From Actinomycetes bacterium (GTDB lineage Bacteria > Actinomycetota > Actinomycetes > DATJPE01), in contig DATJPE010000033.1 in NCBI GenBank assembly GCA_035506535.1, positions 1-35,505 of the forward strand: a stretch of 35,505 bases of DNA, written 5' to 3'. The translations under genes were made by a program, and so were the position numbers. Shown one piece after another: positions 16,086 to 24,646 of the stretch. Below the pieces are notes generated by a model. The model did no database searches. It saw only the letters and a list, made by a program, of their open reading frames with translations, and had not been told where the DNA came from. The stretch's first letter is position 1; each line of letters starts with the position of its first letter.

Positions 16086-16886
16086 ATGACCGCCGCCGCG
16101 GATCCCGGACCCGTCCTGCGCCGCGCCCACGGGCCGGTCGCCGAGGTGGTCCTGAACCGGCCGTCCGCCCTCAACGCCTTGTCGACGGCGCTGATGCTCG
16201 AGCTGACGGCGACCTGCGCGGCCCTCGCCGGCGAGGCCGGCGTGCGCGCCGTGGTCCTGTCCGCGGAGGGGACGCGAGCCTTCTGCGCGGGAGCGGACCT
16301 GAAGGAGCGGAACGCCTTCGGCGCCGAGCAGCTGGCCGCCCAGCGCCCGGTGTTCCGGGCGGGGTTCGCGGCGCTGAGGGAGCTGCCGGTCCCGGTCGTC
16401 GCCGCCGTCCAGGGCTACGCGCTCGGGGGCGGGCTCGAGCTGGCCCTCTCCTGCGACCTCGTCGTGGTCGAGGACAGCGCCGTGCTCGGCCTCCCCGAGG
16501 TGAGCGTCGGGCTGGTCCCGGGCGGTGGCGGGACGCAGCTGCTCAGCCGCCGCGCCGGGCTGGCGGTGGCCCGCGACCTCGTCCTGACCGGCCGGCACGT
16601 GCCGGGGCCGGAGGCCGTACGCCTCGGCGTCGCCGACCGCCTCGTGCCCACCGGCGCGGCCCGCGGGGAGGCGCTCGCCCTCGCCGCCACCTGCGCCGCC
16701 GGGTCCCCGACAGCGGTGCGTGCGGCCAAGCGGGCCGTCCTCGACGGCTACGAGGTGCCCCTCGCCGCGGGCCTGGACCTGGAGGACGCGGCCTGGCGCA
16801 CAGCGGCCTTCTCCCCCGACCGGGTGGAGGGGATCGCGGCCTTCAACGAACGCCGCCCCCCGGTCTGGGCCGACCCCGCACGCTGA
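16086..16886 (+). CDS. Enoyl-CoA hydratase/isomerase family protein
   Basis: The 266-residue protein has the crotonase fold marks: NRPSALNALS, the first oxyanion-hole segment FCAGADLKE, and the second with GYALGGGLELALSCD. The two catalytic glutamates of hydratases are present at the right distance, E118 and E138 (LGLPEVSVGLVPGGGG). It should hydrate 2-enoyl-CoA thioesters in fatty-acid or branched-chain breakdown; the specific pathway is not shown by neighbours. AGGAGG precedes the ATG. It converges on the LacI gene with only six bases between stops. Confidence 0.85.
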   Translation: MTAAADPGPVLRRAHGPVAEVVLNRPSALNALSTALMLELTATCAALAGEAGVRAVVLSAEGTRAFCAGADLKERNAFGAEQLAAQRPVFRAGFAALRELPVPVVAAVQGYALGGGLELALSCDLVVVEDSAVLGLPEVSVGLVPGGGGTQLLSRRAGLAVARDLVLTGRHVPGPEAVRLGVADRLVPTGAARGEALALAATCAAGSPTAVRAAKRAVLDGYEVPLAAGLDLEDAAWRTAAFSPDRVEGIAAFNERRPPVWADPAR

Positions 16887-16902
16887 GCGCCGCTACGCGC
16901 TC
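16885..16902. terminator. Hairpin across both stop codons of a convergent pair
   Basis: GAGCGC at 16885-16890 pairs with GCGCTC at 16897-16902, with loop CGCTAC holding the minus-strand stop. It overlaps the TGA of the hydratase gene. It is a short GC stem without a T-tract, a possible two-way terminator. Confidence 0.35.
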
Positions 16903-17924
16903 TCGCGGCGGACCAGCGTCGTCTCCACGACGTCGTAGGGCGCGACGTCGAGCCCGTCGAGACGGTCGAGCAGCATCTTCGCGGTGCGCCGACCGAGCTC
17001 GACGATCGGCTGTCGCACCGTGGTCAGCGGGGGCTCGGCGAGCACGGCGTCGGGAGTGTCGTCGAAGCCCACGACCGCGACGTCGCGCGGGACCTTGCGC
17101 CCGGACCGGCGCAGGACGCCCATGGCCCCGAGGGCGAGGGCGTCGCTGGCGGCGAACACCGCGTCGAGGTCCGGAGCGGTCTCGAGCAGCCGGGCCATCG
17201 CCGCCGCCCCGGCGGGGCGGGAGAAGTCCGTGGCGACGACGACCAGCCCGCGGTCGACCGGCAGCCCGGCACCGCGCAGGGCTTTGCGGTAGCCGTCGAG
17301 CCGGTCCTTCGCCGCCGTCATATCGCGCGGCCCGGCGATGGTCGCGATCCGGCGCCGGCCGGTCCCGAGCAGCAGCTCGGTGGCCGTCCGCGACCCGCCG
17401 AGGTTGTCGGCGTCGACGTAGTGCAGCGGGGACGCGGCGTCGTACGGGCGTCCCGCGAGCACCACGGGGATGCCCAGCCCCTCCAAGCGCGCCGGCAGCG
17501 GGTCCGCGCCGTGCAGCGACACGATCATCAGCCCGTCCACGTGGTGGCCCGCGGCGAACTGCTCGACCTGCGACCGCTCGGTGTCGTCGGCGGCGAAGGT
17601 CACCACGAGCTGACGGCCGCGCGCGGACACCTCGGCGTGCGCGCCCCGGAGGAGGATGCCGAAGTACGGGTCGCCGAACAGCCGCTCGCCGGACTCGGAG
17701 ACCATGAAGGCGACGGAGTCGGTGCGGCGGGTGACGAGAGTGCGCGCCGCTCGGTTGGGCAGGTAGTGCAGCTGCTCCGCCGCGCGAAGGACCGCCTCCT
17801 GGGCGGCCGGGCTGACCCGCGGCGACCCCGTCAGGACACGGCTGGCGGTCGCGCGGGACACCCCGGCGAGCGCCGCCACGACCTCGAGGGTCGGCGCCCG
17901 CCCGGCCTCGCTCACCGTGGTCAT
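16893..17924 (-). CDS. LacI-family transcriptional regulator
   Basis: The 343-residue protein has an N-terminal LacI HTH (TLEVVAALAGVSRATASRVL, residues 12-31) followed by the hinge RVSPAAQEAVLRAAEQLHYLPN and a full periplasmic-binding-protein-like sensor domain ending in TTVRQPIVELGR. Ligand is likely a sugar or sugar-like molecule, but no sugar genes are adjacent. ATG 17924 is preferred over a start at 17966 because a ribosome-binding site (GAGAGG) precedes it and a TACAGT -10 overlaps the longer start. It is divergent from the chemoreceptor gene. No clear LacI operator palindrome is visible in the 203-bp gap. Confidence 0.9.
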   Translation of the reverse strand: MTTVSEAGRAPTLEVVAALAGVSRATASRVLTGSPRVSPAAQEAVLRAAEQLHYLPNRAARTLVTRRTDSVAFMVSESGERLFGDPYFGILLRGAHAEVSARGRQLVVTFAADDTERSQVEQFAAGHHVDGLMIVSLHGADPLPARLEGLGIPVVLAGRPYDAASPLHYVDADNLGGSRTATELLLGTGRRRIATIAGPRDMTAAKDRLDGYRKALRGAGLPVDRGLVVVATDFSRPAGAAAMARLLETAPDLDAVFAASDALALGAMGVLRRSGRKVPRDVAVVGFDDTPDAVLAEPPLTTVRQPIVELGRRTAKMLLDRLDGLDVAPYDVVETTLVRRESA

Positions 17925-17964
17925 CGACCCCCACACCTCTCGAGGCCTCGGTCCCGTCGGGCTC

Positions 17965-17970
17965 ACTGTA
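17965..17970 (-). promoter_or_regulatory. -10 candidate (TACAGT) for the LacI regulator gene
   Basis: On the minus strand TACAGT fits TANNNT and would start transcription about 30 nt before the ATG at 17924, leaving room for the GAGAGG ribosome-binding site. It overlaps an alternative upstream GTG, arguing against that start. Confidence 0.4.
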
Positions 17971-18127
17971 GGGCCTCATCGGCCGGCCCCTCGTGTCGGC
18001 GGCGGCCCGGACCGGCCCGCCCGAGGCCCGCTGGCCGCTCAAGACGTCCCCCGGACGGCCGATACACCACCAGGGGCCATCCGCGCCCGCCCTGGCCCCG
18101 CGTCCGAGGAGAGGGCACACGGTTCGC

Positions 18128-20191
18128 ATGGTCAGCCTTCGGCCGACGCCACGTCGCCTGGCGATCGCGTCAGCGTCGCTGGGGGCGCTGCTGCTGGCCG
18201 CCTCCTGCTCGTGGGCCTACCTGCTGCACAGCTCGAGCTCCCAGGACCGCAACGAGGCCACCCAACAGACCCTCACCCTCAGCAACGACGTGTCGTCGAG
18301 CTCGACGTCGATCATCAAGCAGGACTCGGACCTGCTTCGTACCCTGTCGCGCGAGCAGAGCTTCGCCCGCTGGCTCGCCCTGCCGGGGACCGACGCGGAG
18401 AAGCTGAGCGACGCCACCGGCGAGGCCTACCTCGACATGGCGGACATCCGCCAGAGCTTCGTGGACTACGCCCGGCTGTTCCCCGCCGCCTTCGAGACCC
18501 TCGAGTTCATCGACGCCTCGACCATGACGCCGGTCGCGATGTTCGACGACGGGGCGTACGTGCCCCCGACGCGCCTGCCGCACACCGTCGACGACGCGCA
18601 GCGCTCGTGGATCGTGCAGGCGTCGCAGCTGTCGACCGGACAGACGCTGGTCACGCAGCCCTACATCGACGGCGACGGGGACGGGGAGCACCTGATCAGC
18701 CTCGCCGGCCCGCTGCTCCAGGCCGGGTCCCACGGTGTCGTCGTGACCACGCTGAACGTGAGCCGCCTGCAGGAGGCCATGGTCTCGGTCCCCGGGTCGG
18801 CCGGGCACGCGGTCGGGCTCGTCGACCGAACCGACGCCAGCGTGCTCGCCACCGGCAGCGACGAGTACGCCGTCTCGCCCGCGGTCGCTCGGGACGCCGT
18901 GCAACGGATGAAGCTCGCGCACGGATCAGTCTCGTTCGAGCGCGACGGCCGCATCGTCGCGGCGGTGCCCGCCAGCGCGGCCAGCGCCGGCGGGCTGGAC
19001 GTCGGCTGGCTCGGCGTGGTGACGGAGACCCCGCTCCCGGCAGCGGGCGTGTCCTCGATGCTCTCGCCCGGCGTGGTGTCCCTGATCCTGCTGGGTCTCG
19101 CGCTGCTCGCGCTGGCCCTCGTGCTCCAGCTCCGGCAGCGCCGCGCGAGCGAGGCGCGGGCCGCGCAGGTACGCGCCGAGCGCGACCGCTTCGCCAGCGG
19201 GATGGTCGAGCTGACCGACGCGTTGGCCAGGACCTCCACGGGCGACCTCGCGACCCGGCTCAACGTCGAGCTGGGCGACGAGGCGATGACCGGGCTCGCG
19301 GCGTCCTTCGACCAGACCCTCGGCGCGCTGCGGGACCTGGTCTCGCAGGCGCAGACGAACAGTCGGCTGCTCAACGCCGCAGCCACGGAGCTTCGCGCGA
19401 CCTCGACCCAGCAGGCGACCTCGGCGAACCAGCAGTCCGCCGTCGTCACCGAGACGACCGCGACGATCGAGGAGCTGGCGGCCACCGCGGTGCAGATCGC
19501 GGAGAACTCCGAGGCCGTCGCCATCGTGGCCGAGCAGACCCTCGCGACGACGATGGAGGGCCGGCAGGCGGTGGAGGAGTCGGTGGCCGCCATCGAGTCG
19601 GTCAACGGCCAGGTGGCGTTCATCGCCCAGGCGTGCGAGGGGCTCGGCGAGAAGATCGCCGAGATCGGCGGCATCCTCGCGATCATCGACGAGCTGTCCG
19701 ACCAGACCAACCTGCTCGCGCTCAACGCCGCCATCGAGGCGGCCCGAGCCGGCGAGCACGGCCGCGGGTTCGCGGTGGTGGCCAGCGAGATCCGCCGGCT
19801 CGCGGAACGCTCCCAGGAGTCGACCGTCCGCATCCAGAGCATCATCACCGAGATCTCGGCCCGCGCCCGCCAGACGGTCGACGCCTCCTCGCAGGGCTCG
19901 TACGCCGTCCGAGCGGTCGCCCAGCAGGCCCGTGCGGCGGCCGACTCCCTCGAGCGAATCGCCTCCCTCGTCGACACCACGACCTCGGCCGCGCGCGAGA
20001 TCTCGGCGGCGACCGGGCAGCAGCGCTCCGCGAGCGAGCAGGTCGTCCAGGCGATGGCCGAGGTGAACGCGAGCGCGCGCCAGTTCGCCGCCGGCGCCAA
20101 GCAGTCCGCGTCCAGCGCCGAGGAGATCGCCGACCTCGCGGTGCGCACCGAGCTGTCGATCAGCCACTTCGTGACTGAGGACGCCGACTAG
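18128..20191 (+). CDS. Methyl-accepting chemotaxis protein with Cache-like sensor
   Basis: The 687-residue receptor has TM1 at about 11-33, an extracellular domain of about 275 residues ending in the Cache-type strand [15 protein letters not shown], and TM2 at about 313-335. A HAMP-like region follows at about 355-405, then a long Ala/Glu/Gln coiled coil. The conserved hairpin tip is at about 519-562 ([18 protein letters not shown], then [19 protein letters not shown]). The tip binds CheA and CheW in known systems. No CheA, CheW, CheR or CheB gene occurs in the window, so it is an orphan receptor. No C-terminal pentapeptide for CheR docking is seen. Its TAG stop shares CTAG with the convergent gene's stop. 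Confidence 0.9.
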   Translation: MVSLRPTPRRLAIASASLGALLLAASCSWAYLLHSSSSQDRNEATQQTLTLSNDVSSSSTSIIKQDSDLLRTLSREQSFARWLALPGTDAEKLSDATGEAYLDMADIRQSFVDYARLFPAAFETLEFIDASTMTPVAMFDDGAYVPPTRLPHTVDDAQRSWIVQASQLSTGQTLVTQPYIDGDGDGEHLISLAGPLLQAGSHGVVVTTLNVSRLQEAMVSVPGSAGHAVGLVDRTDASVLATGSDEYAVSPAVARDAVQRMKLAHGSVSFERDGRIVAAVPASAASAGGLDVGWLGVVTETPLPAAGVSSMLSPGVVSLILLGLALLALALVLQLRQRRASEARAAQVRAERDRFASGMVELTDALARTSTGDLATRLNVELGDEAMTGLAASFDQTLGALRDLVSQAQTNSRLLNAAATELRATSTQQATSANQQSAVVTETTATIEELAATAVQIAENSEAVAIVAEQTLATTMEGRQAVEESVAAIESVNGQVAFIAQACEGLGEKIAEIGGILAIIDELSDQTNLLALNAAIEAARAGEHGRGFAVVASEIRRLAERSQESTVRIQSIITEISARARQTVDASSQGSYAVRAVAQQARAAADSLERIASLVDTTTSAAREISAATGQQRSASEQVVQAMAEVNASARQFAAGAKQSASSAEEIADLAVRTELSISHFVTEDAD

Positions 20192-22245
20192 GACGTGCTG
20201 CTGTCGTGCTCGGCCAGCTGGGCGAGGTAGGCGTTGTACGCCTCGAGGCGGCTGTTGTCGCCCGCGTCGATGCGGCGGTCGGCGTGCCTCGCCTCCCGCT
20301 CGTCGGATCGGACCCACTGCACGAAGATCACGCCGAGCACGAGGATCGAGGGGATCTCGCCGAACCCCCACGCGATACCCCCACCCAGCTGCTGGTCCGC
20401 GAGGCGGTCGCCGACCCACGACAGCCGCAGCTGGGAGTACCAGTCGCCGGCGATGACGGTCTTGGTGCTCATCAAGACGATGCCGAAGAAGGCGTGCAGC
20501 GGCAGAGAGGCGAACAGCAGCAGCATGCGCGCCGGGGGCGACAGCCGGCGCGGCATCGGGTCGATCCCGAGGACGCACCAGAAGAACAGGCAGCCCGCGA
20601 GAACGAAGTGCAGGTGGAGAACCAGATGGGCGACGTGGCTGCGCTGGCTCATCTCGAACAGGGGCGAGAAGTACAGCCCATAGAGCGAGACGACGTAGAT
20701 GGCCAGTGCGACGAGCGGGTGGGAGATCACGCGGAACCAGTGGCTGTGCAGCATGGCCAGCAGCCACTCCCGGGGTCCCCACGCCTCCCCCGCCCGTGCG
20801 GCCGGCAGTGCCCGCAGGGCCAGGGTGATCGGGGCTCCCAGGGCCAGGAAGATCGGAGCGACCATGGTCAGCGTCATGTGCTGGATCATGTGCACGCTGA
20901 ACATGGCCCGCCCGTAGGTCCCCACGCCGCTGCACAGCACGACGAGGATGAGCAGCAGCCCGAAGCAGAACGACAGCGTCCGCCCGACGCCCCACCGCAC
21001 GCCCCCTCGACGCAGCCGTAGGACGCCGTCGAGGTAGAGGAAGGCGAACGTCGCCAGCGTGCCGATGACGAGGAGGTCCGGACGCCAAAGGGTGAGCAGC
21101 CGGTGGAAGGTCAGCGGCGGTACGTCGTACCCGAGGATGCCGGCCGCATAAGTGGCCGGGACCCCCCCGTTGCGCGGCACCGGGGTCGGGGTCCGCGACA
21201 TCGCCACCGCGAGACCGACCGTGGCCGCCATGAGCGTCACCTCGAAGGCGGCGACCCGGTGAAACGAGGCCCGCAACGCCCGCTGGTCCACGCCCGGATC
21301 GTGGAGGCGAGCGATGAGGATCCGACGCGTCCACCAAGCGAAGGTGCCGAGCACGACGAGGGCGGCGACCTTGCCGAGGACCATCAGGCCATAGGCGGAG
21401 TCGACCAGCCCCTGCCACGAGCCGACGCGTATCCAGGCGCTGGCGATGCCGGAAGCGCCGACGGCGACCAAGCACCACAGGGCGAGCGGGCTGTAGCGGG
21501 GGAGGGCGAACACGAGCGCGCCGCCCGATCGGGCTGAGACAACGAGGAGCGCGGCCAGGGAGCCGACCCAGAGAGAGACAGCGAGGACGTGGGCCACCAG
21601 GCTCGACACGGCGATGTCGTGGCTGCCGGCAAGGACCGAGTGGCCGTTGAAGGCCGGTGGCACGACACCGATGACCGCGACGAGGAGCAGCACAAGCCCC
21701 CCGCGGACGCCGAGCACAAGAGGGGCGCTGGCTGCGACCACGAGGGCGGCGACCGCGACGGTGAGCAGCGCCTGGCCGAAGGGGACGTTGCGTGCGAAGC
21801 TACCGAGACCCGCCCAGCCGATCGCGCCGAGCCCCTCGCCGAGCACGTCAGAGGCGTAGAAGGCCACGAGGGCAAGCGCCGAGGCCGCCCACAGAAGCGC
21901 CCAGCGCCCCGCCAGGCGGGTGCAGCGAAGGCCGGTCCCGGACAGCTCCTCTCCCAGCGAGGGCACGAGCAGAACCCCGGCGATGAGGAAGCCGAGGGTG
22001 AGCAGACTGCTGCCGTCCATGAGGAACTTGGTCACGGGCAGACCCCAGCCGGTGACCGTCCCGTCATCGGGCCGCGCGGCGCCGCTCGCTCCTGGGCGGC
22101 CCCCGCCGGCGAGGAGCGCAATGACGAGCACCCCGACGCCGGCGGTCACCGCCGCAGTCGTCCACCGCAGCGTCCCCGGCGCGGGATCTGCGGGCGGCGG
22201 CGCCGGGTCGGCGGCCTGCGTCGCCAACGCGGGCTGCACGGACAC
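20188..22245 (-). CDS. CopD-CtaG fusion membrane protein (copper homeostasis / cytochrome oxidase assembly type)
   Basis: The 685-residue protein joins two families. Roughly residues 70-355 form a CopD-like multi-TM domain with conserved His in [11 protein letters not shown] and [13 protein letters not shown]. Residues about 385-640 are a caa3-type CtaG domain, shown by [23 protein letters not shown] and [17 protein letters not shown]. Both families are linked to copper handling and cytochrome c oxidase assembly, and the fusion is common in actinobacteria. The frame opens at a GTG at 22275, but GTG 22245 is preferred because TACCCT lies seven bases before it, giving a leaderless start. It overlaps the receptor gene tail-to-tail by the four bases CTAG. 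Confidence 0.8.
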   Translation of the reverse strand: MSVQPALATQAADPAPPPADPAPGTLRWTTAAVTAGVGVLVIALLAGGGRPGASGAARPDDGTVTGWGLPVTKFLMDGSSLLTLGFLIAGVLLVPSLGEELSGTGLRCTRLAGRWALLWAASALALVAFYASDVLGEGLGAIGWAGLGSFARNVPFGQALLTVAVAALVVAASAPLVLGVRGGLVLLLVAVIGVVPPAFNGHSVLAGSHDIAVSSLVAHVLAVSLWVGSLAALLVVSARSGGALVFALPRYSPLALWCLVAVGASGIASAWIRVGSWQGLVDSAYGLMVLGKVAALVVLGTFAWWTRRILIARLHDPGVDQRALRASFHRVAAFEVTLMAATVGLAVAMSRTPTPVPRNGGVPATYAAGILGYDVPPLTFHRLLTLWRPDLLVIGTLATFAFLYLDGVLRLRRGGVRWGVGRTLSFCFGLLLILVVLCSGVGTYGRAMFSVHMIQHMTLTMVAPIFLALGAPITLALRALPAARAGEAWGPREWLLAMLHSHWFRVISHPLVALAIYVVSLYGLYFSPLFEMSQRSHVAHLVLHLHFVLAGCLFFWCVLGIDPMPRRLSPPARMLLLFASLPLHAFFGIVLMSTKTVIAGDWYSQLRLSWVGDRLADQQLGGGIAWGFGEIPSILVLGVIFVQWVRSDEREARHADRRIDAGDNSRLEAYNAYLAQLAEHDSSTS

Positions 22246-22252
22246 GCCGCCC

Positions 22253-22258
22253 AGGGTA
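22253..22258 (-). promoter_or_regulatory. -10 candidate (TACCCT) for leaderless copD-ctaG transcript
   Basis: On the minus strand TACCCT is followed by GGGCGGC (7 nt) and GTG at 22245. This spacing matches leaderless transcription and decides the start codon over the GTG ten codons upstream. Confidence 0.5.
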
Positions 22259-22293
22259 CGTCGGCGGTGCGCCACCCGAGCCCGGGCCAGGCG

Positions 22294-22614
22294 CTAGAGG
22301 TAGAGCCCGGTCCCCTCGTCGCCGACCCGGGTCGCGGCGACGGCGTGGACGTCGCGCTCGCGCAGCAGCACGTACGTCCTGCCCTGGAGCTCGACCTCGC
22401 CACGGTCCTCGGGCTCGAAGAGCACGTGGTCGTCGACGGCGACGGTCCGCACGTTCTGGCCCACCGCCACCACCCGTGCCCAGGCGAGCCGGCGGCCGAC
22501 CGCCGCAGTGGCGGGGATCACGATGCCGCCGCTGCTGCGCCGCTCGCCCGCGACGGCGTCCTCCTCGACGAGGACGCGGTCGTGCAGCAGCTTGATCGGC
22601 AGGGACTCGGGCAC
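22294..22614 (-). CDS. GroES-like (Cpn10 family) protein
   Basis: The 106-residue protein has the Cpn10 opening LPIKLLHDRVLVEED, a mobile-loop-like stretch GERRSSGGIVIPATA, RVVAVGQNVRTVAVDDHVLFEP and a final strand YVLLRERDVHAV. GroES caps GroEL in a heptamer. No groEL is adjacent and the sequence departs from canonical GroES after the loop, so this is likely a second, specialised paralogue. The GTG start is six bases after TACCCT on the minus strand, so the transcript is probably leaderless. Confidence 0.8.
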   Translation of the reverse strand: MPESLPIKLLHDRVLVEEDAVAGERRSSGGIVIPATAAVGRRLAWARVVAVGQNVRTVAVDDHVLFEPEDRGEVELQGRTYVLLRERDVHAVAATRVGDEGTGLYL

Positions 22615-22620
22615 GCGGAC

Positions 22621-22626
22621 AGGGTA
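22621..22626 (-). promoter_or_regulatory. -10 candidate (TACCCT) for the GroES-like gene
   Basis: TACCCT on the minus strand is followed by six bases and GTG at 22614. There is no ribosome-binding site in the spacer. It is consistent with a leaderless start. Confidence 0.5.
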
Positions 22627-22668
22627 CGGGGCCGCCAGCGGCGGCGACCGCGGACGACGGGTCGTGCC

Positions 22669-22908
22669 TCAGGCGCCGCGACGACGGATGACGTACAGGA
22701 CCAGGATCGTGGTCACCGTGCCCGCGATGGCGATGTTGCGGACGTTGGGGCTGCCCTCGTCGGAGACGAACATGCGCCGGACGTCGCGCAGCTTTCGTCG
22801 CGTGACGTTCAGCGGGTTGACCCGCTCGGTGATGGCGTCGATGGTCGCCGCCAGGTTCTGCCGGGCCGTCTCGAGGTCCGCCACGGTCGGGTTGGTCGCG
22901 CTCGCCAT
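22669..22908 (-). CDS. DUF3618-family membrane-anchored small protein
   Basis: The 79-residue protein carries the DUF3618 helix near its N-terminus (DLETARQNLAATIDAITERVNP) and a C-terminal TM segment (NIAIAGTVTTILVLYVI) ending in RRRGA. Such proteins are usually small, membrane-tethered partners of DUF1269/phage-holin-like proteins; function is unknown. The ATG lies six bases after TAGGCT, with no ribosome-binding site, so a leaderless start is likely. It is upstream of the GroES-like gene on the same strand and divergent from bcp. Confidence 0.85.
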   Translation of the reverse strand: MASATNPTVADLETARQNLAATIDAITERVNPLNVTRRKLRDVRRMFVSDEGSPNVRNIAIAGTVTTILVLYVIRRRGA

Positions 22909-22914
22909 GGGCGA

Positions 22915-22920
22915 AGCCTA
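22915..22920 (-). promoter_or_regulatory. -10 candidate (TAGGCT) for the DUF3618 gene
   Basis: TAGGCT on the minus strand precedes the ATG at 22908 by six bases. It fits TANNNT with leaderless spacing. Confidence 0.45.
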
Positions 22921-22995
22921 GGGGACCGGGCGGGCGTCCGTGCGGGCGCCGCCGTCACGACCTCGCCCGGGCGGGCGGGCGGCGGGTCCGCGTCG

Positions 22996-23001
22996 TAGGT
23001 T
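22996..23001 (+). promoter_or_regulatory. -10 candidate (TAGGTT) for bcp
   Basis: TAGGTT fits TANNNT and lies 37 nt before the GTG at 23039. The gene has a strong GGAGGAG ribosome-binding site, so a leadered transcript starting near 23008 is expected. Confidence 0.35.
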
Positions 23002-23038
23002 GGAGCCGACCAGCCCCCGACCCGACCGGAGGAGACCC

Positions 23039-23497
23039 GTGCTCTCGCCAGGTGACCCAGCGCCGCCGTTCTCCCTCACCGACGACCACGGCAAGACCGT
23101 GTCGCTGTCGGACTTCGCCGGGCGCCGGCTCGTCGTGTACTTCTACCCGGCGGCGATGACGCCGGGGTGCACCACGCAGGCCTGCGACTTCCGCGACTCC
23201 CTCGACTCCCTGCACGCGGCCGGCATCGACGTGGTGGGCATCTCTCCCGACAAGCCGGAGAAACTGGCGAAGTTCCGCGAGCGCGACCACATCACCTTTC
23301 CCCTCTTGTCCGACCCCGACAAGGAGATCCTCCTCGCCTACGGCGCCTTCGGCGAGAAGAAGATGTACGGCAAGGTGGTCCAGGGTGTCATCCGCTCGAC
23401 GTTCGTGGTCGGACCCGATGGGCTGATCGAGCAGGCCCAGTACAACGTCAAGGCCACCGGCCACGTCGCTCGGCTGCGGGAGTCTCTCGCCGTCTGA
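23039..23497 (+). CDS. bcp: Thioredoxin-dependent peroxiredoxin, Bcp/PrxQ type
   Basis: The 152-residue protein, normal length for the family, has the peroxidatic and resolving cysteines of the atypical 2-Cys PrxQ class, C44 and C49, in PAAMTPGCTTQACDFRD. SPDKPEKLAKFRERDHITFPLLSD follows, along with the strand RSTFVVGPDGLI. It reduces hydrogen peroxide and organic hydroperoxides using thioredoxin in the cytosol. The canonical YFYPKA motif reads YFYPAA here, a small deviation. GTG start with GGAGGAG five to six bases upstream. Confidence 0.95.
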   Translation: MLSPGDPAPPFSLTDDHGKTVSLSDFAGRRLVVYFYPAAMTPGCTTQACDFRDSLDSLHAAGIDVVGISPDKPEKLAKFRERDHITFPLLSDPDKEILLAYGAFGEKKMYGKVVQGVIRSTFVVGPDGLIEQAQYNVKATGHVARLRESLAV

Positions 23498-23667
23498 GGC
23501 ACGATGACCGGACCCTTCCCCGTCCGCTGCCCGAAGCGCAGGGTGAGCAGTCTCGGGACCGCCGCAACGACTCCAGGTCCTGATTCCGCTCATTCTCTTG
23601 GCCGAGAGCCGTCCAGGCCTGTCCTAGCACCGACGAGCCGGCTGAGCCCGCGCCGGCTGGCGGCCCG

Positions 23668-23673
23668 TACCCT
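23668..23673 (+). promoter_or_regulatory. -10 candidate (TACCCT) for tRNA-Leu
   Basis: TACCCT ends 11 bases before the 5' end of the mature tRNA, leaving only a few bases of 5' leader. No clear -35 is seen. Confidence 0.45.
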
Positions 23674-23684
23674 GAGCGCGTCAC

Positions 23685-23766
23685 GCGGGAGTGGCGGAAC
23701 TGGCAGACGCGCGGGCCTTAGGAGCCCGTGCCTTCGGGCATAGGGGTTCGAGCCCCCTCTCCCGCA
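23685..23766 (+). tRNA. tRNA-Leu (anticodon UAG)
   Basis: The acceptor stem GCGGGAG (23685-23691) pairs perfectly with CTCCCGC (23759-23765), with discriminator A at 23766 and no encoded CCA. The anticodon stem CGGGC/GCCCG encloses the loop CTTAGGA, giving anticodon TAG at 23719-23721, which reads CUA and other CUN leucine codons. A long variable arm marks a class II tRNA, and the T arm is AGGGG-TTCGAGC-CCCCT. Two hairpins follow at 23780-23793 and 23803-23828. Confidence 0.95.
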
Positions 23767-23779
23767 CGTACCACGAACC

Positions 23780-23793
23780 GTCGGCTCGCCGAC
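23780..23793 (+). terminator. Small hairpin downstream of tRNA-Leu
   Basis: GTCGG at 23780-23784 pairs with CCGAC at 23789-23793 around CTCG. It lies 13 bases after the tRNA and may help end that transcript; there is no T-tract. Confidence 0.3.
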
Positions 23794-23802
23794 AGAGCGC
23801 GA

Positions 23803-23828
23803 TCGACCACCTGGCTTAAGGTGGTCGA
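23803..23828. promoter_or_regulatory. Perfect 10-bp-arm dyad over the murI -10 element
   Basis: TCGACCACCT at 23803-23812 is perfectly inverted as AGGTGGTCGA at 23819-23828, with centre GGCTTA. Inside it, TAAGGT at 23817-23822 fits TANNNT and stands eight bases before the murI GTG at 23831, the leaderless spacing. The dyad may be a repressor operator, a tRNA terminator hairpin, or, if transcription starts upstream, a hairpin that hides the AAGGTGG ribosome-binding site. Confidence 0.55.
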
Positions 23829-23830
23829 CC

Positions 23831-24646
23831 GTGCCGTGCGACCCCGACGCCCCGATCGGGATCTTCGACTCCGGCGTCGGCGGGCTCACCGTCGCCCGTG
23901 CCGTGCTCGACCAGCTGCCGCACGAGCCGGTGCTCTACGTCGGTGACACCGCCCGGGGGCCGTACGGCCCGAGACCCATCGCCGAGGTCCGCGCCTTCGC
24001 CCTCGACGTGATGGACCACTTGGTCGACCGCGGCGTGAAGCTGCTCGTCATCGCGTGCAACAGCGCGAGCGCGGCCGTGCTCCGCGACGCACGGGAGCGC
24101 TACGCCGTGCCCGTCGTGGAGGTCATCCAGCCGGCCGTACGGCGGGCCGTGCGTGCGACGCGCAACGGCCGCGTGGGCGTCATCGGCACCCGGGCCACGG
24201 TGGCGAGCGGCGCCTATGAGGACGCCTTCGCCGCCGCTCCCCACCTCACCGTCACCAGCAGGGCCTGTCCGCGGTTCGTCGGCTTCGTCGAAGCGGGCGT
24301 CACCGGCGGCGACGAGCTTCTCCACGTCGCGCACGAGTACCTCGACCCAGTGGCCGACGCAGGGGTCGACACCCTCGTGCTCGGGTGCACGCACTACCCG
24401 CTGCTGACCGGCGTCATCTCCTACGTCATGGGAGAGGACGTGACGCTGGTGTCCAGCGCGGAGGAGACCGCGAAGGACGTCTACCGCGTGCTCGCCGACC
24501 GGGACCTGCTGCGCCCGCCGGACGCGGAGGAGCCCGAGCACCGCTTCCTCGCGACGGGTGACCCGGGCTCGTTCGGTCCGCTCGCTCGCCGCTTCCTCGG
24601 GCCGGAGATCGGCTGGGTCGACCACGCGGGGGTGTTCACGCCATGA
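23831..24646 (+). CDS. murI: Glutamate racemase
   Basis: The 271-residue enzyme has the two catalytic cysteines C76 ([10 protein letters not shown]) and C186 ([10 protein letters not shown]) that act as acid/base pair, plus the N-terminal [13 protein letters not shown] and [13 protein letters not shown]. It makes D-glutamate for peptidoglycan in the cytosol. GTG 23831 follows a dyad with a -10 element. The TGA overlaps the ATG of the next gene (ATGA). The order murI, MBL protein, rph, rdgB is as in Mycobacterium tuberculosis Rv1338 to Rv1341. Confidence 0.95.
   Translation: MPCDPDAPIGIFDSGVGGLTVARAVLDQLPHEPVLYVGDTARGPYGPRPIAEVRAFALDVMDHLVDRGVKLLVIACNSASAAVLRDARERYAVPVVEVIQPAVRRAVRATRNGRVGVIGTRATVASGAYEDAFAAAPHLTVTSRACPRFVGFVEAGVTGGDELLHVAHEYLDPVADAGVDTLVLGCTHYPLLTGVISYVMGEDVTLVSSAEETAKDVYRVLADRDLLRPPDAEEPEHRFLATGDPGSFGPLARRFLGPEIGWVDHAGVFTP

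Noticed and set aside
18926-21478. An 850-codon open frame on the minus strand across the chemoreceptor gene
   Set aside because: Its composition is that of an antisense frame in GC-rich DNA and it overlaps two well-supported genes. Similar long shadows at 9798-12041 and 26636-29212 were rejected for the same reason.
23504-23743. Small open frame running into the tRNA
   Set aside because: It overlaps the tRNA-Leu gene, is Arg/Ser/Pro-rich and has no recognisable domain or ribosome-binding site.
23685-23766. tRNA-Leu as an integration site for a mobile element
   Set aside because: No integrase, no second copy of the tRNA 3' end and only housekeeping genes follow.
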